Origin: Siphonodentalium dalli
Taxonomy: Eukaryota; Mollusca; Scaphopoda; Gadilida; Siphonodentaliidae
Direction: 5' to 3'
NCBI GenBank assembly: GCA_032622095.1
Contig: CP136065.1
Location: 40,425,503 to 40,489,502, forward strand
DNA: 64,000 nucleotides
Both the position numbers and the translations under genes were made by a program. Position 1 is the stretch's first letter. Each line of letters opens with the position of its first letter. Under the pieces are notes generated by a model. That model saw only the letters and a program-made list of their open reading frames with translations. It was not told the DNA's origin and searched no databases. Below are positions 23,490 through 35,800 of the stretch, one piece after another.

Positions 23490-24500
23490 CATAGGCCCGT
23501 GAACGCTATGTCTCGACGCTATAAGGTAGTGAGAGGTACCTAGAAAATTTGACTCGCTCGCTCGTCTCCCGCCGGCCGGAGTTATTAACCCCGCGAATGC
23601 CGATATTGGCCGAGAGAACCCGGGTGTCTTCGTGTGGTTTGGGACAGTATATGTTCATGATACGCGATCGTGCAATACCACCTGAGTGTGACATAGAAAT
23701 ATTGACTCGCTGACGCGTACAAGGCCGATGTTATTACACCACCCCCCCCCCCCACAATCTGGTAAAATACCGTATTGACAACAAGAGCCCGCGAGATCCC
23801 GGATGTCTCCGTGAACATTTTGACAGTATAGTTTGATGGGGTTTTTTTTGTAGTGGAATACTACTTGAGTGTGTCATTCAACTATTGTCATACTCGCGTA
23901 TACACGGCCACTGTTATTATCCCCGCAAATGCCGATATTGGCTAAGAGACCCCGGGAGAGCCCGGGTGTCTTCGTGTGGTGTCGGACAGTATATATATCT
24001 TTGTATGCTGCGTGGCAAACTCCACCCAGCGCGCTCTACGTTAGCACTGCGATATAGCACTACCACCGGGATGGTACTTTGCAGACCGATACATTTATTT
24101 TTACATATCGTCGGAACTATATTTAGTCACCTATTATCTTAATTTGACCACCAAAAGTTTTGCAATAATGGTAATTCTGTGGGTATTGATAAGAACACTA
24201 TAGACTGAGCCAGACATAGACAATTTAAATCCTAAAACATAAGAACTAAGAACACGTAAGAAATCCTTACCAAATGTCCTTATGGCAGTGATATCTCAGC
24301 GGAGCGATGGGAGATAACTCTACATGGAGTTTGGCTGCGTGGTAGTGGAATGCCACCTGGTGTGATATTAAAATATTGACTCGCTGACGCGTTCACGGCC
24401 GAATTTATTAACCACACAATATCCGCGCAAAATACCGTATTGACAGAATGAGATCGGGAGAGCCCGGGTGTCGCTGTGAACATTTTTGACAATATAGCTT
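23490..24500. repeat. Degenerate repeats sharing 'gagagcccgggtgtc' blocks
   Basis: At least four diverged blocks share attgactcgctgacgcgt or similar, gccgatattggc, gagcccgggtgtc.tcgtg and acagtatat. The order is roughly constant, suggesting an old tandem array of about 200-300-bp units. Related pieces continue to about 25,400. No coding sequence is recognisable; a C run lies at about 23,740. Confidence 0.6.
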
Positions 24501-24845
24501 GATGTTTGTTGGTAGTGGAATATACTACACGATAACGTGACGAAAACGAAGACGATGATACCGATGACGCGGTTACGGTGATGATGTATCGACGACGAGG
24601 ACGGCGAAAACGACTACCATGATGATGATAATGATGATGATGATGGGAAGTTCGTGTATATATTGTACATATACTGCAACATTCTCAATCTTTTGTATAT
24701 ATCTTCTACTTGTATCTCAATATAGTTTTGATCAAAGAATAAACGTATTACAAATTACTACCTGAGTGTGACCTTAAAATATTGACACACCAGCGCTTCT
24801 ATGACCGGTATTATTAACACCTCAAAACCGGTACAATTTAAATAT

Positions 24846-26100
24846 TTACTTTCTCCTTCGTCCACGGCAGGTGTTATCAACCCCGAACATTTCGATGAAA
24901 ATATAAATTACTTAGTCCGTTCCTGTTATGATTTATTTCCCCCTTTTTGGAGTCATTAACTTCAGAACGCCAGTGCCTAAACGGGCTTTCTCAATTTCCC
25001 TCCTATGTTGGGTGTCGCTAAACTAAACGAATATCCACTGAGAATATAAACTATTAAGTACGTTATAGACAATATTTACTACTGGACGATAATGTCTCCG
25101 AGTCAGTTTTATCCCTTTCTATACTGGAGCATCATTGACTAGCAGTTATCCCATAGGAAAATTAACGGGCCATAACTCAAGCACAAAATCATTGGTCCAA
25201 ATCCCCAATTCAAGAAGTGTACTACTAGCAAATTAATTCACAGTCATATCAAGTTTGATTATTGCCCGTATTTGTTAAGCTGAGCCCGGAAGAGCCCGCG
25301 GGTCTCCGTGGACATTTTTAGAGTATGTTTTGATATTCGTTAGTAGTGTACATACTACCTGAGTGTGAGACCTTAAAATATTGGCCGGTGATATTAACAC
25401 ATCAAAAAAGGGACAATTGAAATATTTACTCTCTCCTTCGTCCACGGCAGGTTTGATCAACCCCGAACATTTCGATGAAAATAAAAATTGCTTAGCCCGT
25501 TCCTGTTATGATTTATTTACCCTAGAGTCATTAACTTCTGAAGTACCGCCACAGCTAGAACGCCAGTGCCTAAACGGGCTTTCTCATCCCTCAGATGTTG
25601 GGTGTCGATAAACGAATATCAAATGAGAATATATAGACTATTAAAGTGATGTTGAACATTCCAATAGGGTGATCAAATAGAAACGGTGAATAATCTTCCT
25701 CAAAGGAGTTATATTTTTCAAATATTATATCCAAATTGACAACACACACCGTCATTTTTATATATTAATGAAATTGCAGTGCATGACTCTCGATGGCGAA
25801 ATCATTTTCTTAAGTTTTATCGCCAATATTTGCGTCCCGAATCTAGAAGTAAATATTTACATATGAGGTAGTTCAGACGATGTTTTCTTTGGAGATGTAC
25901 AGTTGGCATGGTGTCTGAATACAAACTTACCAGTTTCACGTACCCGAACAGGTGGATAATATGTCTTTAAGTACGTTACAGACAATATTTACTTCTGGAC
26001 GATATATCTCCGAGTCCGTTTTATCCCGTTATATACGGAACATCATTGACGAGCAGTTATCCCGTAGGAAAATTAACGGCCCATAACAAGCACAAAATCA
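24846..26100. repeat. Duplicated 0.35-kb block, second copy split
   Basis: The block at 24,846-25,190 (cttcgtccacggcaggt... cgccagtgcctaaacgggct... ggaaaattaacgg) is repeated at about 25,430-25,645 and continues at about 25,967-26,100. About 320 bp in the second copy has no match in the first, so the second was interrupted or the first lost that part. Non-coding. Confidence 0.7.
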
Positions 26101-26160
26101 TATAATAAAAAAGAAAATAGTTAGTACCATAATTGTAACCTATTATCCAATCCTCTCATA

Positions 26161-26373
26161 CAGTAATGCTCTAAGTAATCTACTTCTTAACCACAACAGA
26201 ATTATGGGTAACTTTTCAGGATTTAGTCGGAAATATGGCTTGTTGACATTCATCGGAAAGCTCTCATTGAGAGCTTTCAAATGAATGGCAACAAGCCATA
26301 TTTACGACTAAATCCTGAAAAGTTACCCATAATTCTGCTGTGGTTAAGGAGTCGATTAATTAGAGCATTACTG
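26161..26373. mobile_element. Tc1-like MITE, near-complete palindrome
   Basis: Starts cagtaatgctctaag and ends gagcattactg, flanked by TA on both sides. The arms run through ccacaacagaattatgggta and tttagtcggaaatatggctt to the centre, ctctcattgagag. It lies about 180 bp upstream of the Toll-like receptor start, so it may sit in that gene's promoter. Confidence 0.88.
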
Positions 26374-26554
26374 TATTTAGCGGACGCTTCGGTTGGAAAA
26401 CGGCATACAATACTTTTGGCGCACGCAAACCTATTCAATGTCGCCCAGATTAGATTTTTGTGAACAAACAATAGGAACTCATAAATTTCCCGGGCCGTAA
26501 TAAATGTGTTCTATCGAGCAATGTTAGTATACCATACCTTTTGTCATTGCCGCA

Positions 26555-28349
26555 ATGCATGGATGTGTAATTGTGTGTTGTGTTGTGATGATCGGATATA
26601 TTTCTCCTGGAGTATCACAGTATCTTTCATCACAACTGCATTTTGCAAGGACATGCTCATTTTTCGATGACTGTCTGGGTGGCGATTATTCCAAATTTGA
26701 CGCGACATCATACCACATACGTACAGTGCTCCGTTACACCAAAGCATGTTTCGGTCGAAGATATCGCGGCTTGGGTGAGCAAACGAACAGACCGATCACC
26801 AGGCAAACCCATAAGTGTTAATGATCAGATCGGCCTTCATTTAACCTGCCATAATAGGGGAAGAGTATATTCGTTGATGAAAACTGCTGGATTGTCATAT
26901 CTCATAATAGATAAATGTGAAATACACTTGCGGGGCGAGGATTTGGTAAATACGGACATGATTGCATTAAAAGGATTAGAGATAACAAACTCGAAGTTCG
27001 TGTTAACAGATACCGAGTCACCAGGTTCAACTTCGTTCTGTGGACCGACATCTGTGCAAAATATTGTTTGGGTTAATAACACTATTACTATAACGAAGAA
27101 CCGAAGGAAACGTCGCTCGCGTAAGGGGTGGTTTCGAGCGAGCCGCCGTTTCCTGTTACCGAATAGACAAATTACCAGTGTGAGAAAGCATGCAACGGCC
27201 CTGGAATATTGTTTGTATGATCAATTGGAGACTATTACATACGACTTCGATCCAAGGTTGTCAGTATTGTTCGATTTTATGGTTTCTTATTCGAAGTTCC
27301 CGAATGTAAAGATGTTTCTATCATCCAATCTGGGGATTAAGCATTTCCCCGATGTTTTTTATAAGTGGACAGACTTTGCGTTACCGTCGACACAATACGT
27401 GGATCTCTCACACAACCACATTGCACATATGAACGTCCAGGACTTCCGGTATGACGGTAACACAATCATCGATTTGACCTACAACAACTTCATTCTTCTT
27501 TCAAGGACGGAACTTGACCAATTGTCTATTTTAAGAACAGTGTTCGTTAACTTGAGTCAAAATCAATTTGACTGTGCTTGTTATAACTCAAGGTATCTTA
27601 ACACATATAAGACATATGAAAAATCAGGGAGACTTTCATTGCATGATCTTGGCAACCTCACATGTGTTTCCCCTGGCAACGTAATGGGTCGCCTGATTAG
27701 CAACGTGAAAGAATCTGAAGTTTGTCAACCTAGAATTGTGACCCTTATTGCGTCGTTATTGCCTTTATTGGGGCTCATGGAAATTTGGAATATAGTAGAC
27801 AGTCCGTTATTATCAACCACTGTGCTAGGTGTTGTGACCTTTCTGGTGAAATTTCGCTTAGAAATTCGGGCACTGATATACTCAAAACTACCACAATGCT
27901 TCCACACATCACGTGACCTCACAGACTACGAATACGATGCATTCATGTTTTATGCAGAAAGAGATGAAGAATGGATGACAAATGTCTTCATTAGCAACCA
28001 GAATGGAATACTTTTCAATAATTTGATGTTTTGCGTTCACCAGCGGGACTTCATTCCCGGGAAGCAGATCGTGACCAACATTGAGGACTGTGTCGCAGCT
28101 AGTCGCCACTTCGTACTACTGTTAAGTAAAGCGTTTCTTTCGAGTTTCATGTGCATGTATGAGTTTCGTCTTGCCCGCGAACTCACTTTGCGGAACCCCG
28201 CGAATCGACGCCTTATCGTTGTCATGCTCGAAGACTTAACTAATTCTGAACTCGGATTAGACTTATGGACATATTTACGAGTGTTTACGTACATACGGGC
28301 AACTAATCCTTTACTGCGGTATAGAATAGCATACAGTTTGTCAAGCTAG
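26555..28349 (+). CDS. Toll-like receptor with TIR domain, N-terminal frameshift
   Basis: Single-exon gene for a membrane innate-immune receptor. The ATG at 26,555 opens a frame with a hydrophobic signal-peptide-like start (MHGCVIVCCVVMIGYISPGV) and a cysteine-containing segment. The rest of the protein is in another frame, open from 26,643, so one indel lies between about 26,700 and 26,730. From 26,643 to the stop are 568 codons. Residues (counted from 26,643) about 253-305 carry a few LRRs (YVDLSHNHI, IIDLTYNNF, FVNLSQNQF); 300-358 form a C-terminal LRR cap (FDCACYNSRYL... LTCVSP); 363-405 are hydrophobic (membrane); 428-566 are a TIR domain with box 1 YDAFMFYAERDEEW, box 2 RDFIPGKQI and box 3 near FTYIRA. 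TIR domains recruit adaptors such as MyD88. The ectodomain is short for a TLR. It is either a recent pseudogene or a functional gene with a sequence error. Confidence 0.82.
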
Positions 28350-30876
28350 CATGTTCTAAGACACAAGTAGTTCCGACTTTTATTTCTCATTTTGTTGCAA
28401 ACCTCCTTAGGTTGGTGGTTGCAATTATTATAGTTGAACATTCTGAACAGAATGAATGTAAATTTAGGGGGTATCGCTGTCCTCATATAGTATTAGAACA
28501 TCCATGCTTTAAGAGTAGACTCTGCCATTGTATTCTGTTAGAACTGAATGGGGAAATCCATTCATTAATCAGAGGGCTACGATGCTTCTTCAAACTAATC
28601 CCGAATCATTAAACGCCTGCATTTTTTTGTTTATTTATTTAACTATAACAAGCACATCTCTGATTAAGTCATCCTACCATAACTGTATGGTGTTTGTGGG
28701 TCCCGCCGATTTAGCTATATACGTTGTGACAAAATCGTGTTTTACAGTAAAAGTACCTTTATTTTTCGAGCAATATATAGTCACCTTAGATAAGAGGAAT
28801 AGTTTACACTTATATTTCAACAATTACCGCCTTCGCTGTTGCAAAACTCGCTTTGGTCGGTTAGCCATAATTGGAATCGCCAAAAATTCTTTCAATATTT
28901 TCAGATATAGTTGTGCACCTAATGATTTTGTCTTGAATAAGTTATATATACTTGCCGAAGACCTCTAAAATGACAAATAAAAACAAAAATAACGATACTT
29001 TTTCTTAATAGCATAATTTTGGTTCAACAACGTACATCATAGCTAATTCAGTAGTTAAAACTATCGAATAATACATCAAAGAAAGGAAATGTCAAGGCCA
29101 ATACGACGCATTGAAATATATTGTGACTGTTTGGTTGTCTCCGCCAGCAAATTTAGAGTAAAGACATATTCCTAACCAACCCAGACATTGTAGCTTATAA
29201 TATACGGTTATTTATGTCGATAATATTTAATTGAACAAACGTAATGCTTTATGTAAACAGTGTCTTATAATTTAGGGAAGACATTTTCTGTTAAAGTTGA
29301 CGCCGCCAATGCCGTTGTAGTTCGGGGACAGTAGGGGTGACGTAAATTCTATGTTAAAGTTTTTTTTCTCTTTGGATTGTGATTCTGGGTGGTGTGTACA
29401 TCATTTTCTAGGTGGGTGTGGATTGTTGACGTAATCGGTTTGTATATGGTTCAAGGACAATAACACATTATTATTTAACGTTTTGAAATATTCTGTATTT
29501 CGATCTATTTCGCACAAATAAACCAATGGGTGCAGGGACCGGATAAAAAGTGCAATACACAATGCCCCCCCCCCCCCGGTGGGTGGGTGTCCGGAGGCAA
29601 AAACAAGTATTATCCCCAGATCTTGAAATTTTTATCCAAAATACAATATTTTACTTTGTTTTTAGTTTAAAGCAGCTAGCATGTGTTCTAGTCTTCTCTG
29701 TTGGTTAGAAATGATTGGTTAGACATAAATTACATAAGGAATAAATGTCTTTTATCAAGATATGTACGTAAAATGTGTTTATTTCTCCCATAAATATCAG
29801 CTATAAGCCTATAGTGCTTGCAAACGTCACTTTGATGCATGCTATGTTGTTGCTATGAATTAATGGTGTTGGGATGTGGTCCAGATTTTGACTTAGTTCT
29901 GAGTTGTCACCATGGTTATTTAAGATTCGTGAAGAATAATGTCAATTATCTTATATTAATAACGACTGTACACGTGTAGACTAATAAACAAACAAAAAAA
30001 ATTCTTAAACAATGATTGAACGGTATTCATCAATTTATAACGTCAGTTTGAGGCCATTTTAAGCAACCAAAATACTGCCTGTGTGTCTTTTGGTTTGGAC
30101 TAGATCAGACTAGATCGCCTTAAATCGGAACCGATTTTCAAGTTTGATATGAGTTGAAGGACATCTTAATGTGTCATTCCAATCGACAGAAGGCCATTTC
30201 AAAATAAGAATTGAGAATTTGTTGACGCTCGGTGAAGAAAGCGCAATGGTATTTGAAGCAATGAGCAGAGTCCGTGCCTCCATAAATCAGTTTTATATTT
30301 ACAGAAATAATTAGGTTGATCAAAATTGTTAATCATATTAAAAGAACACGAAAGACCAGCAATTGTGTTTCATAGCATTTGTAAATCTTTTTCAGTGTCT
30401 TGTCTTGTTTTATTTTTGTATTGCTCGATGTGTGTATGATGTAAACATGTTATGTCATGTGCATCTATCCAATAAATTATTTTTATTTGAACTGGCTGGC
30501 AGAACCGATATATTATATATATATGATAGACATCAAATTTATAGGAGGCACGGACTCAGTATGAGTGTTCATTAATGCTTCAAATGTGCTTAAATCAGAG
30601 ATCGTGAACAAATTCTCACTTGTTATCAACCATACAAAGGCACATAGATATGTCCCTCAGACACGCAGTGTCGAGTCCAATATGACTGTTCACCACAACA
30701 TGGGCGAGTACAAGAAAAACTCATACATTGTATAATGACATTTTTATTATCCATCTGTATATTTATCAACATTTTGGGAATAAAACTTTTGTGGTTATTT
30801 TTGGTATTTGTCGGCACTTAATTATCTATAAAAGCCTGTATTTCATCATCAGAAAACATAATTTGGAATAGTAAAC
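28350..30876. other. TLR downstream region, no gene seen
   Basis: A poly(A) signal AATAAA lies at 28,976-28,981, about 630 bp after the TLR stop, so the first part may be 3' UTR. The open frame at 28528-28968 lies there; it has no recognisable domain and a composition typical of AT-rich UTR. A long C run is near 29,567. I see nothing else. Confidence 0.5.
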
Positions 30877-31433
30877 ATGGAAATTAAAAAACCTCAAAGC
30901 GGAAGTGAGACGTATGCTATATTCCACCAGTTTTGCGCGCGTATCACAATTTCCGAGCGTGAGGTCCGATCCAAGAAGGGATCCGACCATGACCTGGGCA
31001 AGAAGAAGGGAAAACACAGTGACCTAGAGCGTGAGGTCGGATCCAAGAAGGGATCCGGCCATGATTACCACCTTGGTGACCACCTTGATGACCACCACGG
31101 AGGACACATTGACTTAGAGCGCGAGGTTCGATCTAAACAATGATCCGACCATGACCTGAGCAAGAAGAAGGGAAAGCACAGTGACTTAGAGCGTGAGGTC
31201 CGCTCCAAGAAGGAATCCGACCATGACCTGGGCAAGAAGAAGGGAAAACACAGTGACCTAGAGCGTGATGTCCGATCCAAGAAGGGATCCGACCACGACC
31301 TGAGCAAGAAGAAGGGAAAACACAGTGACTTAGAGCGTGAGGTCAGATCCAAGAAGGGATCCGACCATGACCTGGGCAAAAAGAAGGGAAAAGACAGTGA
31401 CTTGGAGCGTGAATTCCGACCCAAGAAGGGATC
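30877..31433 (+). pseudogene. Charged 24-residue repeat protein, 5' part
   Basis: From the ATG at 30,877 the frame reads a 26-residue unique start (MEIKKPQSGSETYAIFHQF...) and then repeats of EREVRSKKGSDHDLGKKKGK + HSDL, encoded by a 72-bp unit. One unit is replaced by an His/Asp-rich segment (HLGDHLDDHHGGH). An in-frame TGA at 31,141-31,143, replacing a Gly codon, stops the frame, but the repeats continue in frame to 31,433, where the 14.2-kb insert begins in the middle of KKGS-DHD. I do not recognise the family. The basic/acidic repeats with His-Asp runs resemble low-complexity metal- or mineral-binding proteins only in composition. No signal peptide is visible, and the true first exon could lie elsewhere. 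Confidence 0.55.
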
Positions 31434-31589
31434 CGCCCATATAAAAATGTACCTGGGTAAATCCACCCAGGTTTTTTGGGCCGAAACCCAGGTAAAAATC
31501 TATCTACCAAGACATCCACCAACCATTAAGACCCCGCGAAACCTGGGTTTTACCATGATTTACCTACCTGAAACTGGATAAAAACCCTG

Positions 31590-32250
31590 GTATGGGTAAA
31601 CCTGGGTGTAATTACCCAGGTGACCACACCCAGGTGTACCCTACCTGGGTGTTTCCCACCCAGGTCTACCCTGGTGTTATTCACCCAGGTGTACCCTGGT
31701 GTACCATGGTGTTATTTACCCAGGTGTGTCCTACCTGGGTGTTTCCCATCCAGGTTACCTTGGTGTTATTCACCCAGGTGTACCCTGGTGTTTCCTACCT
31801 GTGTGTTTCCCACCCAGGTGTACCTTGGTGTTATTCACCCAGGTGTACCCTGGTGTTTCCTACCTGGGTGTTTCCCACCCAGGTGTACCCTGGTGTTTCC
31901 TACCTGGGTGTTCCCCACCCAGGTGTACCTTGATGTTTCCAACCCAGGTATACCTTGGTGTTTTTTTTTACGCCGGTGTACCTTGGTGTTTTCTTACCCA
32001 GGTGGATTTCCCATTGAGATGCACCTGGGTTAGAAAACCCCAAGGTACACCCAGGTAAGGAAACACCAAGGTACACCTGGGCAGGAAAACACCAAGGTAC
32101 ACCTGGGTAAGAAAACACCAAGGTACACCTGGGTAAGAAAACACCAAGGTACACCTGGGTAAGAAAACACCAAGGTACACATGGGTAGGAAACACCAAGG
32201 AACACCTGAGTGAATAACACCAAGGTACACCTGGGTGGGGATACCAAAGT
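31590..32250. repeat. Left subterminal ACCTGGGT array, palindromic
   Basis: The first half (to about 32,010) repeats cccaggtgtaccctggtgtt; the second half (from about 32,035) repeats the complement, aacaccaaggtacacctggg. The array could therefore fold into one large hairpin. The long open frames on both strands here arise from the repeat and are not genes. Confidence 0.92.
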
Positions 32251-32254
32251 GAAA

Positions 32255-33430
32255 TGATGAGGATGGCAATGAAGTAGATTTTGATGGGATGCAGGGGTAT
32301 TGTTATCAATGGAGTTGTTTTAGTATAATAGAACATTAAGGAAACTGATTGTGCAGCAATACAAGTTTATTCAAGGACAACAAACTAACTAAAGATAAAA
32401 TACATGTATAGAAACACATGTAATATATAAATATATAAACTCATTAAACTGCATGGGTTAAAACTTACTGACAACAAGAGTTGGGTTAAAATTTTGATTA
32501 AAAAACACTTGCAAAGTCCCTCTTCATACATGTATATGGTATGTTAGGCAAGTTACATGTACATGTAGTTGCAATGTATACTAGTACCGGTACATGACAT
32601 ACCGGTGGACACAAAAATCATTATTTTAGTTCCAATGTCATTTACCAGAATACATGTACATGTTGTACCTTGCAACTACATCTACAGTGAGGTAGTTTTG
32701 TCTCATTTAAACTTTCTAAATGGGTTTCTCCCTTTGAATGACATAAACTAATGTGAGTATACACATGACCTGTGGTGTGAAATACACACCAAAAAATTAT
32801 TTCTTAGTCTGAGGACACGTTTCCTGTCATTATCTTACTGCTTACAAATATAGATTTGTAATAATGTGCTGTAATGCTCCAGAAATAGTCATATTTTGTC
32901 CTGGTTCATAAGAACATATTATTTCTTAGTGTTAGAAGGACATGTTGTCTGATATTATTTGACTCATAAACCCCCAAATGTACATGTAAACAGAACATTC
33001 GGGAAAGAGACACACCATCTTTATCCTGTTTTATATCAGTACTAAGTAGCAATATTGATCAGATAGCAAAATATGCTATAAATAGATTTCAGATGGTAGA
33101 GATTAAACAATCACATTAATTGCACCAACTCGAAACAGTTAACATACCCTGTATAATACAGACTATGATCAAGGAGGGTGTCACACACACCCCCACCCCG
33201 CTTTGGTATGTGATATTCAAGCCATTTTCAGGTGGTATGCTATATACATGTACATACCCAATGTTATCTGGTACTAGGATTTCACACGGCAATATAACCG
33301 GCATTCACGATTCAGCAAAAAGGCTAGTATGCAGATATAATAGCAGAAAATTATACAAATTTTGAGTATTTTCCAGCTTAAACAGACCCAAGTGATATAT
33401 TTTTATCTAATTCAGTCTAATGGCTCTTGA
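32255..33430. other. AT-rich spacer, no gene seen
   Basis: Contains many acatgtacatgta runs and no convincing coding frame. It lies within the 14.2-kb insert. Confidence 0.5.
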
Positions 33431-33830
33431 TATGTTGATGTTTTGGATACTATTTCAGCAAATGTGAGAAAAGGTGGCTTCTTTGGGGCATCAGCTTGTC
33501 TGAAAAATATATCAAGGTCCCCTAAATCCGATACTACATTTCAGAACAATCCAACCAGTGTCCCATGAAATGGTGGATAATAAACTATCATACCAAATTT
33601 GATTCAGATTTGATCACACAAACTAAAATTATGATGCGGAAACCAGAAATTAACACGATTCTAAGTCGAAAAAGGGCCATAACTCTCGCAAAAATGAGCG
33701 GAGCACACCTATATTCGAACTTGACCTGTATGTTGGTCTGATAAACTTACATACCACATTTGGTTCAGATATGATCACACAAACTGAAGTTATCATCCGG
33801 AAACCTACAATTTTCAAAGTTTAAATGTCT
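33430..33830. repeat. Dispersed repeat of bivalve-like type
   Basis: Two imperfect sub-units contain 'accaaatttgattcag...gatcacacaaact' and 'cggaaacc', with 'gggccataactct' between them. A related sequence is at about 55,740-56,050 (ccaaatttcattccatt... catctgga). I recall such repeats as common in bivalve genomes, which supports the taxonomic guess but does not prove it. Confidence 0.5.
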
Positions 33831-33834
33831 ATTA

Positions 33835-34227
33835 GGCGACACCAATTTTTAAGTCTGGTTTACGAACATGTGGGCTGATGTGGGGAGAAAAAAAGTAGAT
33901 GCAGGAGGGGAAAAAAATAAAAATAAAAAAAATTGCCCCCCCCCCCTAATTTATATCAAGTAAATCTTGAAATTTTACATAAATTTTACAAAAATTGTGA
34001 AAAAAAACTTTTCGAATGAAATTCTGAACCAAACAAGACATTTCTTGTCATGAAATACATGAAAATATGGATCTGCAAATGATCATAAGCAGAACCGGAT
34101 GCGACAGCACATGAAAATCAGTACGCGTGTAAAAATATTTGGGACAAACAAGTAAAAAAAAAATTCATGAAATGGAAAAAAAGTTGTAGGAGGTGTTCGT
34201 AAACCGGACTTAAAAATTGGTGTCGCC
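33835..34227. mobile_element. Harbinger-type MITE, copy 1
   Basis: The terminal inverted repeats are about 35 bp: ggcgacaccaatttttaagt on the left and its complement on the right. The trinucleotide TTA flanks both ends, the TWA target-site duplication typical of PIF/Harbinger transposons. 393 bp, no coding sequence. Copy 2 lies inverted at 41,198. Confidence 0.82.
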
Positions 34228-34257
34228 TTATGTGTATATAACTCATATAGCTAACTA

Positions 34258-35200
34258 TTAAAGGGGCTCAATCAGATTCGATGGTCCCCATATAATTAGA
34301 TTCCAACAACAACATTTTTTTTAGAAATGCTGCTTCAGTAATATCAGAATCGATTAATTGCCCAAAAATAATGCTAACCACTGTCAACTACATGTATAGT
34401 ATAAAATCGCCTGATACGTTATATTTATCAACATGCTGTTCGACGAAGTTTGACCTTATTATCAACACAAAGCCTCTTCATTTTAGAGTTATCCATCTTC
34501 ATCCGCAATTTGGTCTGAGACAGTCGGCTCGTCAAATTTTTCTGGGCCACTATTAAGTATCGATGGTGATAAATATTAAAATTTCAAAAATTGATATCTA
34601 ATAACTCTGAGCTTTGATACATGTAGGTGGGTCCCTCGACTTGATTAAAATATTTTTACCCCCCCCCCCCGATTCCATATACATGTATATGTAAATAGCA
34701 AATGAGGGGCACTTAATCGGATTATGCATCTTTAAACTGTATTTGAATTTAAAGATGCATAATCTGATTAAGGGCCCCCTGAATTAATGCTCGCACATTA
34801 CTCTTTATTTGGACTTGGGGGGTAAAAGATATTTGGTACGAGTCGAGGAACCCACCACCTATCAAAGCTCAGAGTTATTAGATATCAATTTTTGAAATAT
34901 ACTATTTTTCACGATCAAGAATTAATAGTGGCCCACGGTCTCGGACCAAATTTCAGATGAAGATGGATAACTCTAAAATCAAGAGGCTTTCTGTTGATAA
35001 TAAGGCCAAATTTTGTAGAACAACATGTTGATAAATAACATATGTCAGGCAATTGTATACTTTAGTTGACAGTGGTTAGCATTATTTTAGGGCAATTAAT
35101 CAATTCTGATAACGTAACTGAAGCAGCCTTTCTAAATACAAATGTATGATGTTGGAATCTGATTATATGGGTATCATCGAACCGGATTGAGTACCTTTAA
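34258..35200. mobile_element. 943-bp foldback element
   Basis: The entire element is one long imperfect palindrome centred near 34,739. The ends are ttaaaggggctcaatc and gattgagtacctttaa. Inner matched segments include attccaac / gttggaat, ttagagttatccatcttcat / atgaagatggataactctaa, and aaagatgcataatctgatta at the centre. The arms differ by several percent and carry independent indels, so it is not recent. No coding sequence. Confidence 0.88.
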
Positions 35201-35800
35201 AATGAACTGTATCCAGTATAAACATGTTAAACCTGATAATTAATTAGAGCATGCAGTCCCTGTTGACATGCGGTATCCGCTGGTAATCTTACCACAGTAA
35301 TATGTGTTAACTGTGATAACCAAGTTAATTGTTTTTACCACAAAAATTCTTAATACTATCTAGACATTTTGAAACAATAAAAAAAAATTCTGGTGTGATT
35401 ACAATGTCAACTTTAAAACAAAATTCATATAAACATCGCATGAAAAATACAGCCTAACTGCAAATGTGAGGTGGACCACATTCTGCGGCAGTATAACTGA
35501 CTGCGGTTGATCGCATGAACACGCCTGAATACTGCAGTAATACCCGAGTAATATAAGGCGAGTTGATTAATTAAAGCATAGCTGTAATTTTACATGTATG
35601 TTCTATAGACTTTGTTGGGAAAGAGAATATAGCTGTGCGACAATGTTAATCCTGATGAGCTAAGTTAGAAATTTTTCAATCGAAACCTCATAAAAAAAAA
35701 TATAAATTCAGTTCTCAATTTTCGAACACTTCTAGGAAATTGTTCAAAAATATTGTTAAAAGATGCCCATTCGATTTGACGCTGTAAATATACCCTGTTC

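Noticed and set aside
28528-28968. 146-codon open frame downstream of the TLR
   Set aside because: Lies in the probable 3' UTR before a poly(A) signal, with no recognisable domain.
31592-32336. Overlapping plus- and minus-strand frames rich in CFPPRCTLV
   Set aside because: They arise from the palindromic ACCTGGGT array; both strands read the same motif.
34371-34556. Open frame inside the 943-bp foldback
   Set aside because: Non-coding palindromic element; the complementary arm does not preserve the frame.
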